A stretch of DNA of 64,000 nucleotides from Gammaproteobacteria bacterium (GTDB lineage Bacteria > Pseudomonadota > Gammaproteobacteria > HK1). Location: the NCBI GenBank assembly GCA_021773635.1, contig JAJFJV010000017.1:62001-126000 (forward strand). Direction: 5' to 3'. Below the pieces are notes generated by a model, which saw only the letters and a list, made by a program, of their open reading frames with translations, was not told the origin of the DNA and ran no database searches. The position numbers and the translations under genes were made by a program. Positions 18,464-29,351 of this stretch are shown piece by piece; positions within the stretch are counted from its first letter, which is position 1, and every line of letters begins with the position of its first letter.

Positions 18464-18633
18464 TGCTACGCTCTCCATACATTTAATTAATCGGAATCGC
18501 CGCCTGGCTGCTGCGACGTGCGGCTTATTATATAGACAATATGCATGTTATAGGAACCCCAAGATTTCGGGGGTCTGCGCGCGGGCAGGCTAATCCCCCA
18601 TTGAGTTCAGGGGAATTGAGGCCATAATACCAA

Positions 18634-18794
18634 GGAGTCTGTCGAACTTAGGGCTGCTCTGCTGCGGAAAAGCCATTTTGGCCATATTTCCCGGTCCTTT
18701 TCGTTTAATAGTCGGGCTATTGGCCTCAAACGACCGGGAAATCCGTCTCAAAATGGCTTCCCCTCACTACGAGCGCCTAAATCCGACAGACTCC
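18634..18794. repeat. MITE-like inverted-repeat element, type 1 (161 bp)
   Basis: A noncoding segment bounded by 19-base terminal inverted repeats: GGAGTCTGTCGAACTTAGG on the left and, read on the opposite strand, GGAGTCTGTCGGATTTAGG on the right (17 of 19 identical). The pairing continues inward in blocks (for example AAGCCATTTT and TTTCCCGGTC recur in inverted order), so nearly the whole element could fold into one long hairpin. It fills most of the 413-base gap between the haemoglobin gene and the following plus-strand gene. No ORF is present. I see no clear target-site duplication. Confidence 0.7.
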
Positions 18795-18876
18795 AAAAGG
18801 CTGGAAATACAGGGTGTTTGGCAAAGCAATCACGGGATAGCGTGACAGCCGAAAATGATCGCGGGGGGCGAGCTTG

Positions 18877-19803
18877 GTGAAGGCGAATATAGAAAACGGG
18901 ACAAAACAGCAGGTCAAGGGCATTGAAAGCGTTTATTACGACGGCTACTGGATTCGTTATTACGAACCGCCACAGGACACCCTGGCGGCGAAGAAACATC
19001 TCATCGATGCCCTGACCAAGCGCCTCTTTCACCATACCGAGCCCGGCATCAACACCCCGGGAGAAAAGCTCGATGAGGCACGCTCAGCCTACGAACAGGA
19101 AGAGGATGCAACCCGCAAGCGCGTAAATGGAGCCATGCTCGCCGGGGCCCTGTTCAACCGGGCTACCGACATCTTCACCATGGTGGTTGAGCTGGAGCAA
19201 AAAGGGGTACTCATCAGCCGTCAGAATGAACTGATGAGGCAATGCGGAGACTATTTTCAAGAGGCACTGGAACTCGGCAAGATGGTCCGCCATTACAGTG
19301 GCCACGAGGGTATTGACGAGCTCTGGGGGGAACCACTAAAGGCCTTTTTGCTACCGGTGGCCGATTTTTACGATAGCCGTTATCTGAAAATCGCCCAGGC
19401 CATGCGTGACATCGATCTGGTGATGAAACAACTGAAAAAAACGCTGTGCAAGGAGCCGGCATACACCACTCTCAAACCCCTTTTTCGCGAACTGGCACTA
19501 GAGGCCAAGACGGTTTGTGAAACCCTGCGTAAAGATCCGGTGATGTTCCAGTTATGGCCACGTTTCGTGGCCGCGGGAGAGGCAGTACTGGGCTTTGTAC
19601 CCGAAACAACAGCGGGAAAGATCCCGCGGGCACGCAAAGACGCCGGGCTGCGGATAATCCAGGAGGCCAAGGCACTCATAGGTTATCTCGCCAGCGCCCG
19701 CGTCCCCATGGCAAAAAGTACTACCAAATTTGTGGCCCGCTGCGATGATTACCTGGAGCAGTATGGCAAGCCCGGAAACAATCATTCCGGTCGTGCCGCC
19801 TGA
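18877..19803 (+). CDS. Conserved-looking protein of unknown function
   Basis: About 308 residues, soluble, mainly helical and charged, with no signal peptide or membrane helix. I do not recognise the family. Distinctive stretches are GIESVYYDGYWIRYYEPP near the N-terminus, FNRATDIFTMVVELEQKGV, and ELGKMVRHYSGHEGIDELWG. There is no ATG near the start; GTG (18877) and the TTG just before it are the candidates, both preceded by a G-rich ribosome-binding site. It is followed, tail to tail, by korB with only 15 bases between. Codon use resembles the neighbours, so it is likely a real resident gene. A helical scaffold or regulator is possible, but nothing supports a specific function. Confidence 0.75.
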   Translation: MKANIENGTKQQVKGIESVYYDGYWIRYYEPPQDTLAAKKHLIDALTKRLFHHTEPGINTPGEKLDEARSAYEQEEDATRKRVNGAMLAGALFNRATDIFTMVVELEQKGVLISRQNELMRQCGDYFQEALELGKMVRHYSGHEGIDELWGEPLKAFLLPVADFYDSRYLKIAQAMRDIDLVMKQLKKTLCKEPAYTTLKPLFRELALEAKTVCETLRKDPVMFQLWPRFVAAGEAVLGFVPETTAGKIPRARKDAGLRIIQEAKALIGYLASARVPMAKSTTKFVARCDDYLEQYGKPGNNHSGRAA

Positions 19804-19818
19804 AGCATCGGAGCTTCG

Positions 19819-20844
19819 CTACTTAACCGTCCAGGTTTCGCCTGAATGCAACAGATTCCGCAGATCCCCGGCACCCCTTAACTCCATCGCCTGTTCCATT
19901 TGCTGCTCCAGCATGCCGTCATAAGTCGCTGATTCCACTGCCCGGAATACCCCTATCGGCAAGGGAAAATTCGGTCGTTCCATGCTGGCCAGGGCAAAGG
20001 CATAGGCCGGTGAATGGTGGTTTTCGTTGTGCACTGCGATATCCGCAGTAGAAATATCCGCACCATCCGCCAGGTCTATGACCGCGGGAACACCGGAGTC
20101 GATACGTATGCCCCGCCGCCGTCCCTCACTGCCGGTGACCAGCGGTTGACCATGTTGCAGTCTCAGCCCCGCATCGACACGCTGTTTTTTGTCCTCCAGT
20201 TCATCCCATTCTTTGTCATTGAATACCGGGCAATTCTGCAGGATTTCTATAAAGGAGGTGCCGCGGTGCTCCTGTGCGCGCCGGAATACATACTGCATAT
20301 GCTCGGCATCCACATCCACGGTACGGGCCACAAAGGTAGCCGCCGCACCGAGGGCAAAGGAGAGTGGGTCAATGGGATGATCGATGGAGCCCAGCGGGGT
20401 GGATTTGGTCTTCATCCCCACCCGTGAGGTAGGCGAGTACTGGCCCTTGGTCAAGCCGTAGACACGATTGTTAAACAACAGGATATTGACGTCCACGTTG
20501 CGCCGGATGATATGCAGCAGATGGTTGCCGCCAATGGCAAGGCCATCACCATCACCGGTCACCACCCACACTGACAAATCCGGATTGCTGGCCTTGATAC
20601 CGGTGGCAAAGGCGGGGGCGCGGCCATGGATGGTGTGAAAGCCATAGGTATCCATGTAATAGGGGAAGCGGCTGGAGCAGCCAATCCCGGACACAAAAAC
20701 TACTTTCTCCGGGGACAAACCCAGCTCGGGCATAACTCGCTGGATGTTGGCCAGAATGGAGTAATCACCACAGCCCGGACACCAACGTACGGTCTGGTCA
20801 CTGGTGAAATCCTTACGCGTTAACTGTGCGGCGGGAGTGGCCAT
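19819..20844 (-). CDS. korB: 2-oxoglutarate:ferredoxin oxidoreductase beta subunit (KorB)
   Basis: A 341-residue thiamine-pyrophosphate-binding beta subunit of a 2-oxoacid:ferredoxin oxidoreductase. Near the N-terminus RWCPGCGDYSI and SGIGCSSRFPYY carry cluster-type cysteines, and the TPP/Mg site is GDGDGLAIGGNHLLH followed by NNRVYGLTKGQ. A further conserved Cys is in LQNCPVFND. Together with the alpha subunit it interconverts 2-oxoglutarate and succinyl-CoA with ferredoxin; direction depends on physiology (oxidative TCA variant or CO2-fixing reductive TCA). Its ATG overlaps the korA stop (TGATG). No ferredoxin gene is adjacent. Confidence 0.92.
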   Translation of the reverse strand: MATPAAQLTRKDFTSDQTVRWCPGCGDYSILANIQRVMPELGLSPEKVVFVSGIGCSSRFPYYMDTYGFHTIHGRAPAFATGIKASNPDLSVWVVTGDGDGLAIGGNHLLHIIRRNVDVNILLFNNRVYGLTKGQYSPTSRVGMKTKSTPLGSIDHPIDPLSFALGAAATFVARTVDVDAEHMQYVFRRAQEHRGTSFIEILQNCPVFNDKEWDELEDKKQRVDAGLRLQHGQPLVTGSEGRRRGIRIDSGVPAVIDLADGADISTADIAVHNENHHSPAYAFALASMERPNFPLPIGVFRAVESATYDGMLEQQMEQAMELRGAGDLRNLLHSGETWTVK

Positions 20845-22682
20845 CAGGAATCATCCTCCGAAGACAGAATTTCATCGATACGTTGGCGAATTTCGCCAAC
20901 CTTGAAGGGTTTGCCCTGAGTCTTGCTCATCACCTCGGCGGGCACGAGGAACTCGGCCCGCAACAAGCGGGTCAAGTGGCCCAGGTTGATCTCCGGCACC
21001 AGGATACGGCGGAAATTCCCCAAAATTTCCCCCAGATTCGGGGGAAAGGGATTGATGTGGCGCAGATGGATACGCGAAACGTCCAGACCCTCTGCCCGGG
21101 CCGCCTCCACCGCCGTGGTACTCGCACCCCGGGTCCTACCCCAGCCCACCACCAGCAATTCACCCTGCTCATTGCCAACCACCTCGAGCGGCGGGATATC
21201 AGCAACTATGCCAGCCACCTTCTGGTCCCGCAGGTGCATCATGCGTTCATTGTTGTCCGGGTCGTAGGATACATTGCCGGTATTTTCTTCCGTGGAAAGG
21301 CCGCCAATACGATGCTCCAGACCCGGCGTACCGGGCACTGCCCAGGGTCGTGCCAGGGTTTTGGGATCACGGCGATAGGGTTGAAAACTTTCCGGTTCAG
21401 GCAGTGGTGGAATACTCACCCGCGGCAAAGATTCGATATCCGGAATTAACCACGGCTCAGTACCGTTTGCCAGGTAACTATCGGATAGCACCACCACCGG
21501 CGTCATGTATTTCACCGCCCAGCGGAAGGCCTCAAAAACAGTATGGAAACAATCTCCCGGGGACGAGGCAGCAAGCACCGGCATGGGGCTGTCTGAGTTA
21601 CGCCCGTACAAGGCCATGGGAAGGTCCCCCTGTTCTACCTTGGTAGGCATGCCAGTGGAAGGCCCGCCACGCTGAATATCAAGGATAACCAGCGGCAGCT
21701 CGGCCATGACCGCGAGGTTGATCGCCTCCTGCTTGAGGGCCAAACCGGGACCACTGGTACAGGTGACGGCAAGACTCCCCGCAAAGGCAGCACCGATAGC
21801 GGCACTGCAGGCGGCAATCTCGTCTTCCGCCTGCATGGTCTTGATACCAAAGTGACCGTAACGCGCCACCTCGTGAAGAATATCGCTGGCCGGGGTAATG
21901 GGATAGGCACCGAGAAACACCTGGCGATCCATCTGTACCCCGGCGGCCACGATGCCCCAGGCAAAGGCCGCATTACCGGTAATGTTCCTATAGGTTCCCG
22001 ATGGAATTTTTGCTGCCGGAACCTGGTAGGAGGTGGGGAGCAACTCCGTGGTCTCGCCGTAGGCATGTCCTGATTCCAGGGCACGCAGGTTGGCTTCCCG
22101 CACCTCACCCCGGAAGCGCCCTCGCAACCAGCGCTGGGTAGGGTCCAGATCACGGCCGTACATCCAGAACATGATGCCGAGAACAAAAAAGTTCTTGCAG
22201 CGGTCGATATCCCGGCTACCGAGATCGATGCCCTCCAGCGCCTTGCGGTTGAGTTGGGTGAGGGGAAGTTCCACTACGTTAAAACGGTCACGCAGCCCCG
22301 GCAGTGGACTTTCCTCGTACTCGGCCCGTGCCAGCGCCCTCTTCTTGAAGGCATCCTGGTTGACGATGAGGGTCCCGCCGGGGCGCAGATCCGCGATGTT
22401 GGTCTTCAGCGCCGCGGGGTTAAAGGCCACCAACACATCCGGCTGATCAGCCGGCGTGTGTACATTGCGTGAGGCAAAATGGATCTGAAAGCCGGAGACA
22501 CCGGCCAGAGTACCGGCAGGGGCACGAATTTCTGCCGGATAATCCGGCAAGGTAGAGAGGTCGTTCCCGGCGAGCATGGTCGACTCGCTAAACTTCCCTC
22601 CCGTTACCTGCATACCGTCGCCGGAATCTCCGGTAAAACGGATGGCAATTTCTTCAAGCTCAACAACCTGCTTTTTCGCCAT
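20844..22682 (-). CDS. korA: 2-oxoglutarate:ferredoxin oxidoreductase alpha subunit (gamma-alpha fusion, KorA)
   Basis: A protein of about 612 residues with the gamma domain at the N-terminus (RFTGDSGDGMQVTGGKFSES) fused to the alpha pyrimidine-binding domain (GAYPITPASDILHEVA, then MQAEDEIAACSAAIGA). This fused two-subunit layout is that of aerobic-type OGOR (KorAB). The second ATG (MAKKQVV) is preferred: GGGGGAG is nine bases upstream of it but almost touches the first ATG. The pair forms a two-gene operon. A MITE-like element lies just upstream, within 25 bases of the start, so its insertion may affect expression. Confidence 0.92.
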   Translation of the reverse strand: MAKKQVVELEEIAIRFTGDSGDGMQVTGGKFSESTMLAGNDLSTLPDYPAEIRAPAGTLAGVSGFQIHFASRNVHTPADQPDVLVAFNPAALKTNIADLRPGGTLIVNQDAFKKRALARAEYEESPLPGLRDRFNVVELPLTQLNRKALEGIDLGSRDIDRCKNFFVLGIMFWMYGRDLDPTQRWLRGRFRGEVREANLRALESGHAYGETTELLPTSYQVPAAKIPSGTYRNITGNAAFAWGIVAAGVQMDRQVFLGAYPITPASDILHEVARYGHFGIKTMQAEDEIAACSAAIGAAFAGSLAVTCTSGPGLALKQEAINLAVMAELPLVILDIQRGGPSTGMPTKVEQGDLPMALYGRNSDSPMPVLAASSPGDCFHTVFEAFRWAVKYMTPVVVLSDSYLANGTEPWLIPDIESLPRVSIPPLPEPESFQPYRRDPKTLARPWAVPGTPGLEHRIGGLSTEENTGNVSYDPDNNERMMHLRDQKVAGIVADIPPLEVVGNEQGELLVVGWGRTRGASTTAVEAARAEGLDVSRIHLRHINPFPPNLGEILGNFRRILVPEINLGHLTRLLRAEFLVPAEVMSKTQGKPFKVGEIRQRIDEILSSEDDS

Positions 22683-22705
22683 GGTTGGCATGCTCCCCCT
22701 GTTAA

Positions 22706-22868
22706 AGGAAGCTCTGATCTATTCGTGAACTCGTAATCTTGCGCCCAAAATTCCCATCTTTATCGTTGCTGCTCTTCGCAATAGAGTGGCTATTACGTGC
22801 GAGCAGCGCCTCAAAGCTGAACATTTTGAATCACAATCTACTTCGCCCAGAATAAATCAGAGCTTCCT
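22706..22868. repeat. MITE-like inverted-repeat element, type 2 (163 bp)
   Basis: A noncoding element with 19-base terminal inverted repeats, AGGAAGCTCTGATYTATTC at both ends in opposite orientation (18 of 19 identical). It lies between korA and clpS, directly upstream of korA. Its ends differ from the type 1 element at 18.6 kb, but the size is nearly equal. No ORF fits inside. The remaining 255 bases up to clpS hold no gene I can support apart from a possible 24-codon leader frame at 23057-23131. Confidence 0.7.
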
Positions 22869-23123
22869 GATTTTCGGTGTGCCTGCAGGATGACGATTTC
22901 CGGCTGTCCGGAACTGTGACCGTCCACCCACCGTGCGCCTGACCACGCCTTATACTCCCTACAGTTACACGATGGAAGCCCCAGTAAACAAAGCTCCCGT
23001 CGATGACGCCGGTAACAGCCACAAAACAAAGCCCGGGATGGACGGTCCAAAGGACTATGAAAGATATCTTGCTCCTGCCATACAGCACCGTCATGGGCGC
23101 GCTATTTGCGCTAAAATTGCGCT

Positions 23124-23444
23124 ATGTCTAACTTGCCCGAACATATTCATGGGGACGGCCTCGCGGTAGAAGAGGCAAAGCCAAAACTCAAGCGCCCGCC
23201 CCTTTACAAGGTCATCCTGCTGAATGATGACTACACACCCATGGAATTTGTGGTGCACATCCTGGAGCATTTCTTTGCTGTGCCCAGCGAACAGGCGGTA
23301 CGCATCATGCTCCAGGTCCATACCGAGGGAAAAGGCGTCTGCGGAACCTACACCCGTGAGATTGCCGAGACCAAGGTTTCCCAGGTCAACCAGTGCGCAC
23401 GCGAGAACGAACACCCGCTGCTGTGCACCATGGAATATGCTTAG
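23124..23444 (+). CDS. clpS: ATP-dependent Clp protease adaptor ClpS
   Basis: A 106-residue ClpS, the N-end-rule adaptor that delivers substrates to ClpAP. The core [20 protein letters not shown] contains the residues that bind N-degron side chains, and the C-terminal half has [19 protein letters not shown]. Typical length. It precedes clpA by a short gap, as in most proteobacteria. Unlike enterobacteria no cspD gene is found upstream. A 24-codon frame upstream overlaps its ATG. Confidence 0.95.
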   Translation: MSNLPEHIHGDGLAVEEAKPKLKRPPLYKVILLNDDYTPMEFVVHILEHFFAVPSEQAVRIMLQVHTEGKGVCGTYTREIAETKVSQVNQCARENEHPLLCTMEYA

Positions 23445-23455
23445 GAGCCTGTCGG

Positions 23456-25727
23456 ATGCCTGGAATGCTAAGCAACGAGCTGGAGATCACCCTTAACGCG
23501 GCCTTCCGCAGCGCCCGCGACAGGCGCCACGAGTACATGACCGTGGAACACCTGCTGCTGGCGCTGCTGGACAATCCGGAGGCCATCGAGGTCCTGCACG
23601 CCTGCGGTCTTCAGTTGAAGGATCTGCGTGACGAGGTCAGCCGCCATCTGGACGAAAACACCCCTGTGCTGGCCGCGGAGGACGAGCGCGAAACCCAGCC
23701 AACACTTGGCTTCCAGCGGGTCCTGCAACGCTCGGTCCTGCACGTCCAGTCGGCGGGCAAGAAGGAGGTCACCGGGGCCAATGTGCTGGTGGCCATTTTT
23801 AGCGAGCGCGAGACCGCCGCGGTTTATTTTCTCAACAAGCGTGATGTCACCCGACTGGATATCGTCAATCATATCTCGCACGGCATCTCGAAGATTCAGG
23901 ATGATGAACTGGGTCGCTTCTCCTCTGAAACAGGCGCGGAAACGGCGGAGGGAGAGGAATCCGGGAGAGCGCTGGATGCCTATGCCAGCAACCTGAATGA
24001 ACAGGCCCGGGAAGGCAAGATCGATCCCCTCATCGGGCGCCAAAAGGAGATTGACAGAACCATTCAGGTACTGTGTCGACGCCGCAAAAACAATCCCCTG
24101 TATGTAGGGGAAGCCGGGGTGGGAAAGACCGCCATTGCCGAGGGTCTGGCCAAGATGATCGTGGACCAGGAAGTACCAGAGGTGCTGGCTGAAAGCACCA
24201 TCTACTGCCTCGATCTTGGCGCCCTGCTCGCCGGCACCAAGTATCGGGGCGATTTTGAAAAACGCTTCAAGGCGATACTTGCGGAGCTGGGTGAGGAACC
24301 CAACGCAGTACTCTTCATCGACGAAATCCATACCATTATCGGTGCCGGTGCGGCCTCCGGCGGGGTGATGGATGCCTCCAATCTGCTGAAGCCCATACTC
24401 GGCTCGGGGGAACTGCGCTGCATCGGATCCACCACCTATCAGGAATATCGTGGGGTCTTCGAGAAGGATCGGGCGCTGGCGCGACGCTTTCAGAAAATCG
24501 ACATCGCCGAACCGAGTGTTGATGAAACCACCCAGATTCTCCTGGGCCTGAAGTCCCGCTTCGAGGAACATCACCAGCTGCGCTTCTCCCGCAAAGCCAT
24601 GCGGGTAGCCGCGGAACTGGCGGAACGCTACATCAACGACCGCCACCTGCCGGACAAGGCTATCGATGTCATCGACGAGGCGGGCGCCTCACAGCAGCTA
24701 CTACCCGCCTCGCGGCGCAAAAAGCTTCTCGGGGTAGCGGATATCGAGGCCGTGGTAGCACGCATGGCACGCATCCCGCCAAAGACTGTTTCCTCCAACG
24801 ACAGAGACGTGCTGCGCCGGCTTGGCCGCGATCTCAGATTGGTGGTCTTTGGTCAGGATCCCGCCATTAAAATGCTTGAAAGTGCTATTCAGATGGCCCG
24901 CTCCGGGCTACGCGAGGTGGAAAAACCCATTGGCTGTTATCTTTTTGCCGGCCCCACCGGGGTAGGGAAAACCGAGGTAACCCGTCAATTGGCACAGATC
25001 ATGGGCATTGCCCTGATACGCTTCGACATGTCGGAATACATGGAGCGGCACACGGTCTCGCGCCTGATTGGTGCCCCGCCCGGCTATGTGGGTTATGACC
25101 AGGGCGGCCTGCTTACCGAGGCGATTAACAAGGAACCACACGCGGTGCTGCTGCTCGATGAAGTGGAAAAAGCACACCCGGATGTCTTCAACCTGCTGCT
25201 ACAGGTCATGGACCACGGTACGTTGACTGACAACAATGGCCGCAAGGCAGATTTTCGTAACGTCATCCTGGTGATGACCACCAATGCCGGGGCCCATGAA
25301 ATGGGGCGGGCCTCCATGGGCTTCACCCAACAGGATCACTCTGGTGACAATCTGGCCGCCATCGAGCGGCTGTTTACACCAGAATTTCGCAACCGCCTGG
25401 ACGCGGTGGTGCCCTTCCAATCCCTGTCACCGGAAAATATTGGTCATGTGGTGGAAAAATTCATCATGGAGCTGGAAAGCCAGCTGGCCGATCGCCACGT
25501 GACCATCGAGCTCGACGATGATGCGCGCCAGTGGCTGGCCGCTCGCGGCTTCGATCCCACCATGGGGGCACGTCCCATGGCACGCACCATCCAGGAACAC
25601 GTCAAGCGGCGCCTTGCGGAGGAGTTACTGTTTGGAAAACTGGAGCGCGGCGGGCACGTCCGCATCAGCGTTAGTGAGGACGAACTCCAATTTAGCTACG
25701 AGATTGAAAAAAGTGAGGCGAAAGCCG

Positions 25728-25738
<11 letters not shown>
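23456..25738 (+). CDS. clpA: ATP-dependent Clp protease ATP-binding subunit ClpA
   Basis: A AAA+ unfoldase of about 760 residues. N-terminal Clp repeats come first ([14 protein letters not shown]), then two ATPase modules: Walker [16 protein letters not shown] with Walker [15 protein letters not shown], and Walker [16 protein letters not shown] with [12 protein letters not shown]. It unfolds proteins for ClpP degradation. AGGAG lies eight bases before the ATG used here (MPGML...); the ATG three codons later matches E. coli ClpA better but is 17 bases from that site. The stop overlaps the mlaC-like gene. No clpP is in the window. Confidence 0.95.
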
Positions 25739-27778
<2,040 letters not shown>

Positions 27779-27796
27779 CCCGGCACGAGGAATACC

Positions 27797-28324
27797 ATGC
27801 CACAACCATCCCGGATCGACTTTGAGAAACTGGCTGCCAGCCAGGACGGGAAAGTACTGGAGGTGGATAGCAGCAAGGAACATCGTCTGGCCACCCTGGC
27901 CATGCTCCGCCATAGCCGCCGTACCGTGCTCATCACCAGCCGGGATCTTGACCCGCCCATCTATGATGATGGCGAAATATGCACCGCCATCAAGAACTTC
28001 ATCATCGCCAACCCACGGGCCAGGGTGCGTATCCTGCTGCAAAATTCCAGCGGCCTGTTCCAGCGTGAACACCGCCTGGTACTGCTGGCACAGCAACTCA
28101 GCAGTTTTATAGCAATTCGTCTGCCAAGAGCGGAAAACGCCAACTATAACCACGCCTGGTTCCTGGCCGACGAGCGCGGCCTGATCTATCGCAAGTTGGC
28201 GGACCGCTATGAAGGCACGGTCTGCTTCAACGATCCGGGTCAAGGCGGAGATCTGGCCCGCAGCTTTGATTTTATCTGGGAAACGGCGGAACCCCACCCC
28301 GGGCTACGCCGCTTGCATATCTGA
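27797..28324 (+). CDS. Conserved protein of unknown function downstream of purB
   Basis: A 175-residue soluble protein. It has the look of a small phospholipase-D-like or acyl-transfer fold (TLAMLRHSRRTVLITSRDLD, then NPRARVRILLQNSSG and NYNHAWFLADERGLIYRKL), but a full HKD catalytic motif is absent, so enzymatic activity is not supported. AGGAA precedes the ATG by five bases. It lies 18 bases after purB and nine bases before the secretin-like gene, suggesting a joint transcript. I cannot give a function. Confidence 0.75.
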   Translation: MPQPSRIDFEKLAASQDGKVLEVDSSKEHRLATLAMLRHSRRTVLITSRDLDPPIYDDGEICTAIKNFIIANPRARVRILLQNSSGLFQREHRLVLLAQQLSSFIAIRLPRAENANYNHAWFLADERGLIYRKLADRYEGTVCFNDPGQGGDLARSFDFIWETAEPHPGLRRLHI

Positions 28325-28333
28325 GACGGCCCG

Positions 28334-29206
28334 ATGCGTTCGCACGGAAAAATCCTGTTTTTCTCACTGCTGCTACTGGCAATCAGCAGCCAGGCCGCTG
28401 GACCATTGATAACCGAGGTGATTCCACTCCACTATCGCAGTGCCGAGGAACTGTTGCCCATCCTGCGCCCGCTGGTTCCACGGCCGGGCACAGTCACGGG
28501 GATGCGCTACCAACTCATCGTACGTGGCACCGCCAAGGATCTTGAGGAGCTGCGCCGCGTGCTCTCCCGCCTGGACCGCGCACCAAGACAATTGCTTATC
28601 AAGGTACGGCGCGGCAGCGGGAGTAGTCTCAATCGCGATAGCACCGAGGCCTTTGGTCGGGCAGGTGGGAAAATTCATCTGGAAACGGGGCGGCGCAGCA
28701 CCCCGGGGGGCGGCCTGATACTGCGCTCGGGTGATGACAAACATGATGCCGGGGTACGCATCCGTCGTACCCGCGGCCACAGCGATGAATCCTCCGTACA
28801 ACAGATTCGGGTTCTGGACGGCCATGAGGCCTTCATCCGGAGCGGACAATCCGTACCCCTGGGACAGCGGCAGGTAACTATTTCTGGCCATGGCACCACT
28901 GTCCACGACACCGTCCAGTACAAGGATGTCACCACCGGCTTTTATGTCATTCCCCGACTTAACGGTGACCGCGTGATACTGAACATCTCCCCACGCAGTG
29001 CTCGCCTGAGTCGCCGTGGCGGTGGTGCCATCGACATCCAGCAAGCTCAAACCACACTATCGGGCCGCCTGGGTGAGTGGATATCGATAGCCGGCAGCTC
29101 GCGCCGTTCCAGCGATACCGAAAGCGGAATCACCCACGCCACTACTGCCCGCGGTGATGAAAGCAAGCAGATATGGCTTAAGGTGGAGGAAATTGTTGGC
29201 CGATGA
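28334..29206 (+). CDS. Standalone secretin-like protein with N-terminal signal peptide
   Basis: A 290-residue exported protein (signal peptide FFSLLLLAISSQAAG). Residues 25-90 form a NolW/secretin N1-like domain: ITEVIPLHYRSAEELLPILR then LIVRGTAKDLEELRRVLSRLD. The C-terminal part resembles the start of a secretin beta domain (VLDGHEAFIRSGQSVPL, TGFYVIPRLNGDRVILNISPR) but is too short for a full gated pore. There is no type II/III secretion or pilus gene nearby. It might be a periplasmic partner of a secretin or a relict. It ends at a palindromic repeat. Confidence 0.8.
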   Translation: MRSHGKILFFSLLLLAISSQAAGPLITEVIPLHYRSAEELLPILRPLVPRPGTVTGMRYQLIVRGTAKDLEELRRVLSRLDRAPRQLLIKVRRGSGSSLNRDSTEAFGRAGGKIHLETGRRSTPGGGLILRSGDDKHDAGVRIRRTRGHSDESSVQQIRVLDGHEAFIRSGQSVPLGQRQVTISGHGTTVHDTVQYKDVTTGFYVIPRLNGDRVILNISPRSARLSRRGGGAIDIQQAQTTLSGRLGEWISIAGSSRRSSDTESGITHATTARGDESKQIWLKVEEIVGR

Positions 29207-29239
29207 AAGCAGGTATCCGCTGCCATGGTTTATGACGGT

Positions 29240-29306
29240 GTAGGGCGGACCATGTCCGCCGGCTATCCCTGTCCACCGTTACCGAGGCGGACACGGTCCG
29301 CCCTAC
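29240..29306. repeat. Palindromic intergenic repeat, copy 1
   Basis: Two 21-base arms in inverted orientation (20 of 21 identical; each begins or ends GTAGGGCGGACC) with a 25-base centre. Each arm itself is a smaller palindrome (GGCGGAC-CAT-GTCCGCC). It lies between the 3' ends of two convergent genes, where it may stop transcription from both sides, although no T-run is present. The arm sequence is shared with the element at 31644-31693. Confidence 0.8.
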
Positions 29307-29351
29307 GAGCTGGTTCCACATCGGTAGGAACTATTGGTTTAGCTTAAGAAT

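Noticed and set aside
18510-18555. Possible NsrR-like half site (ATGCATATT) before the truncated haemoglobin gene
   Set aside because: Only a partial half site without a symmetric partner; too weak to call.
23443-23455. AGGAGCCTGTCGG between clpS and clpA, similar to the ends of the 18.6-kb element
   Set aside because: Only one short arm, no partner nearby; the AGGAG is better explained as the clpA ribosome-binding site.
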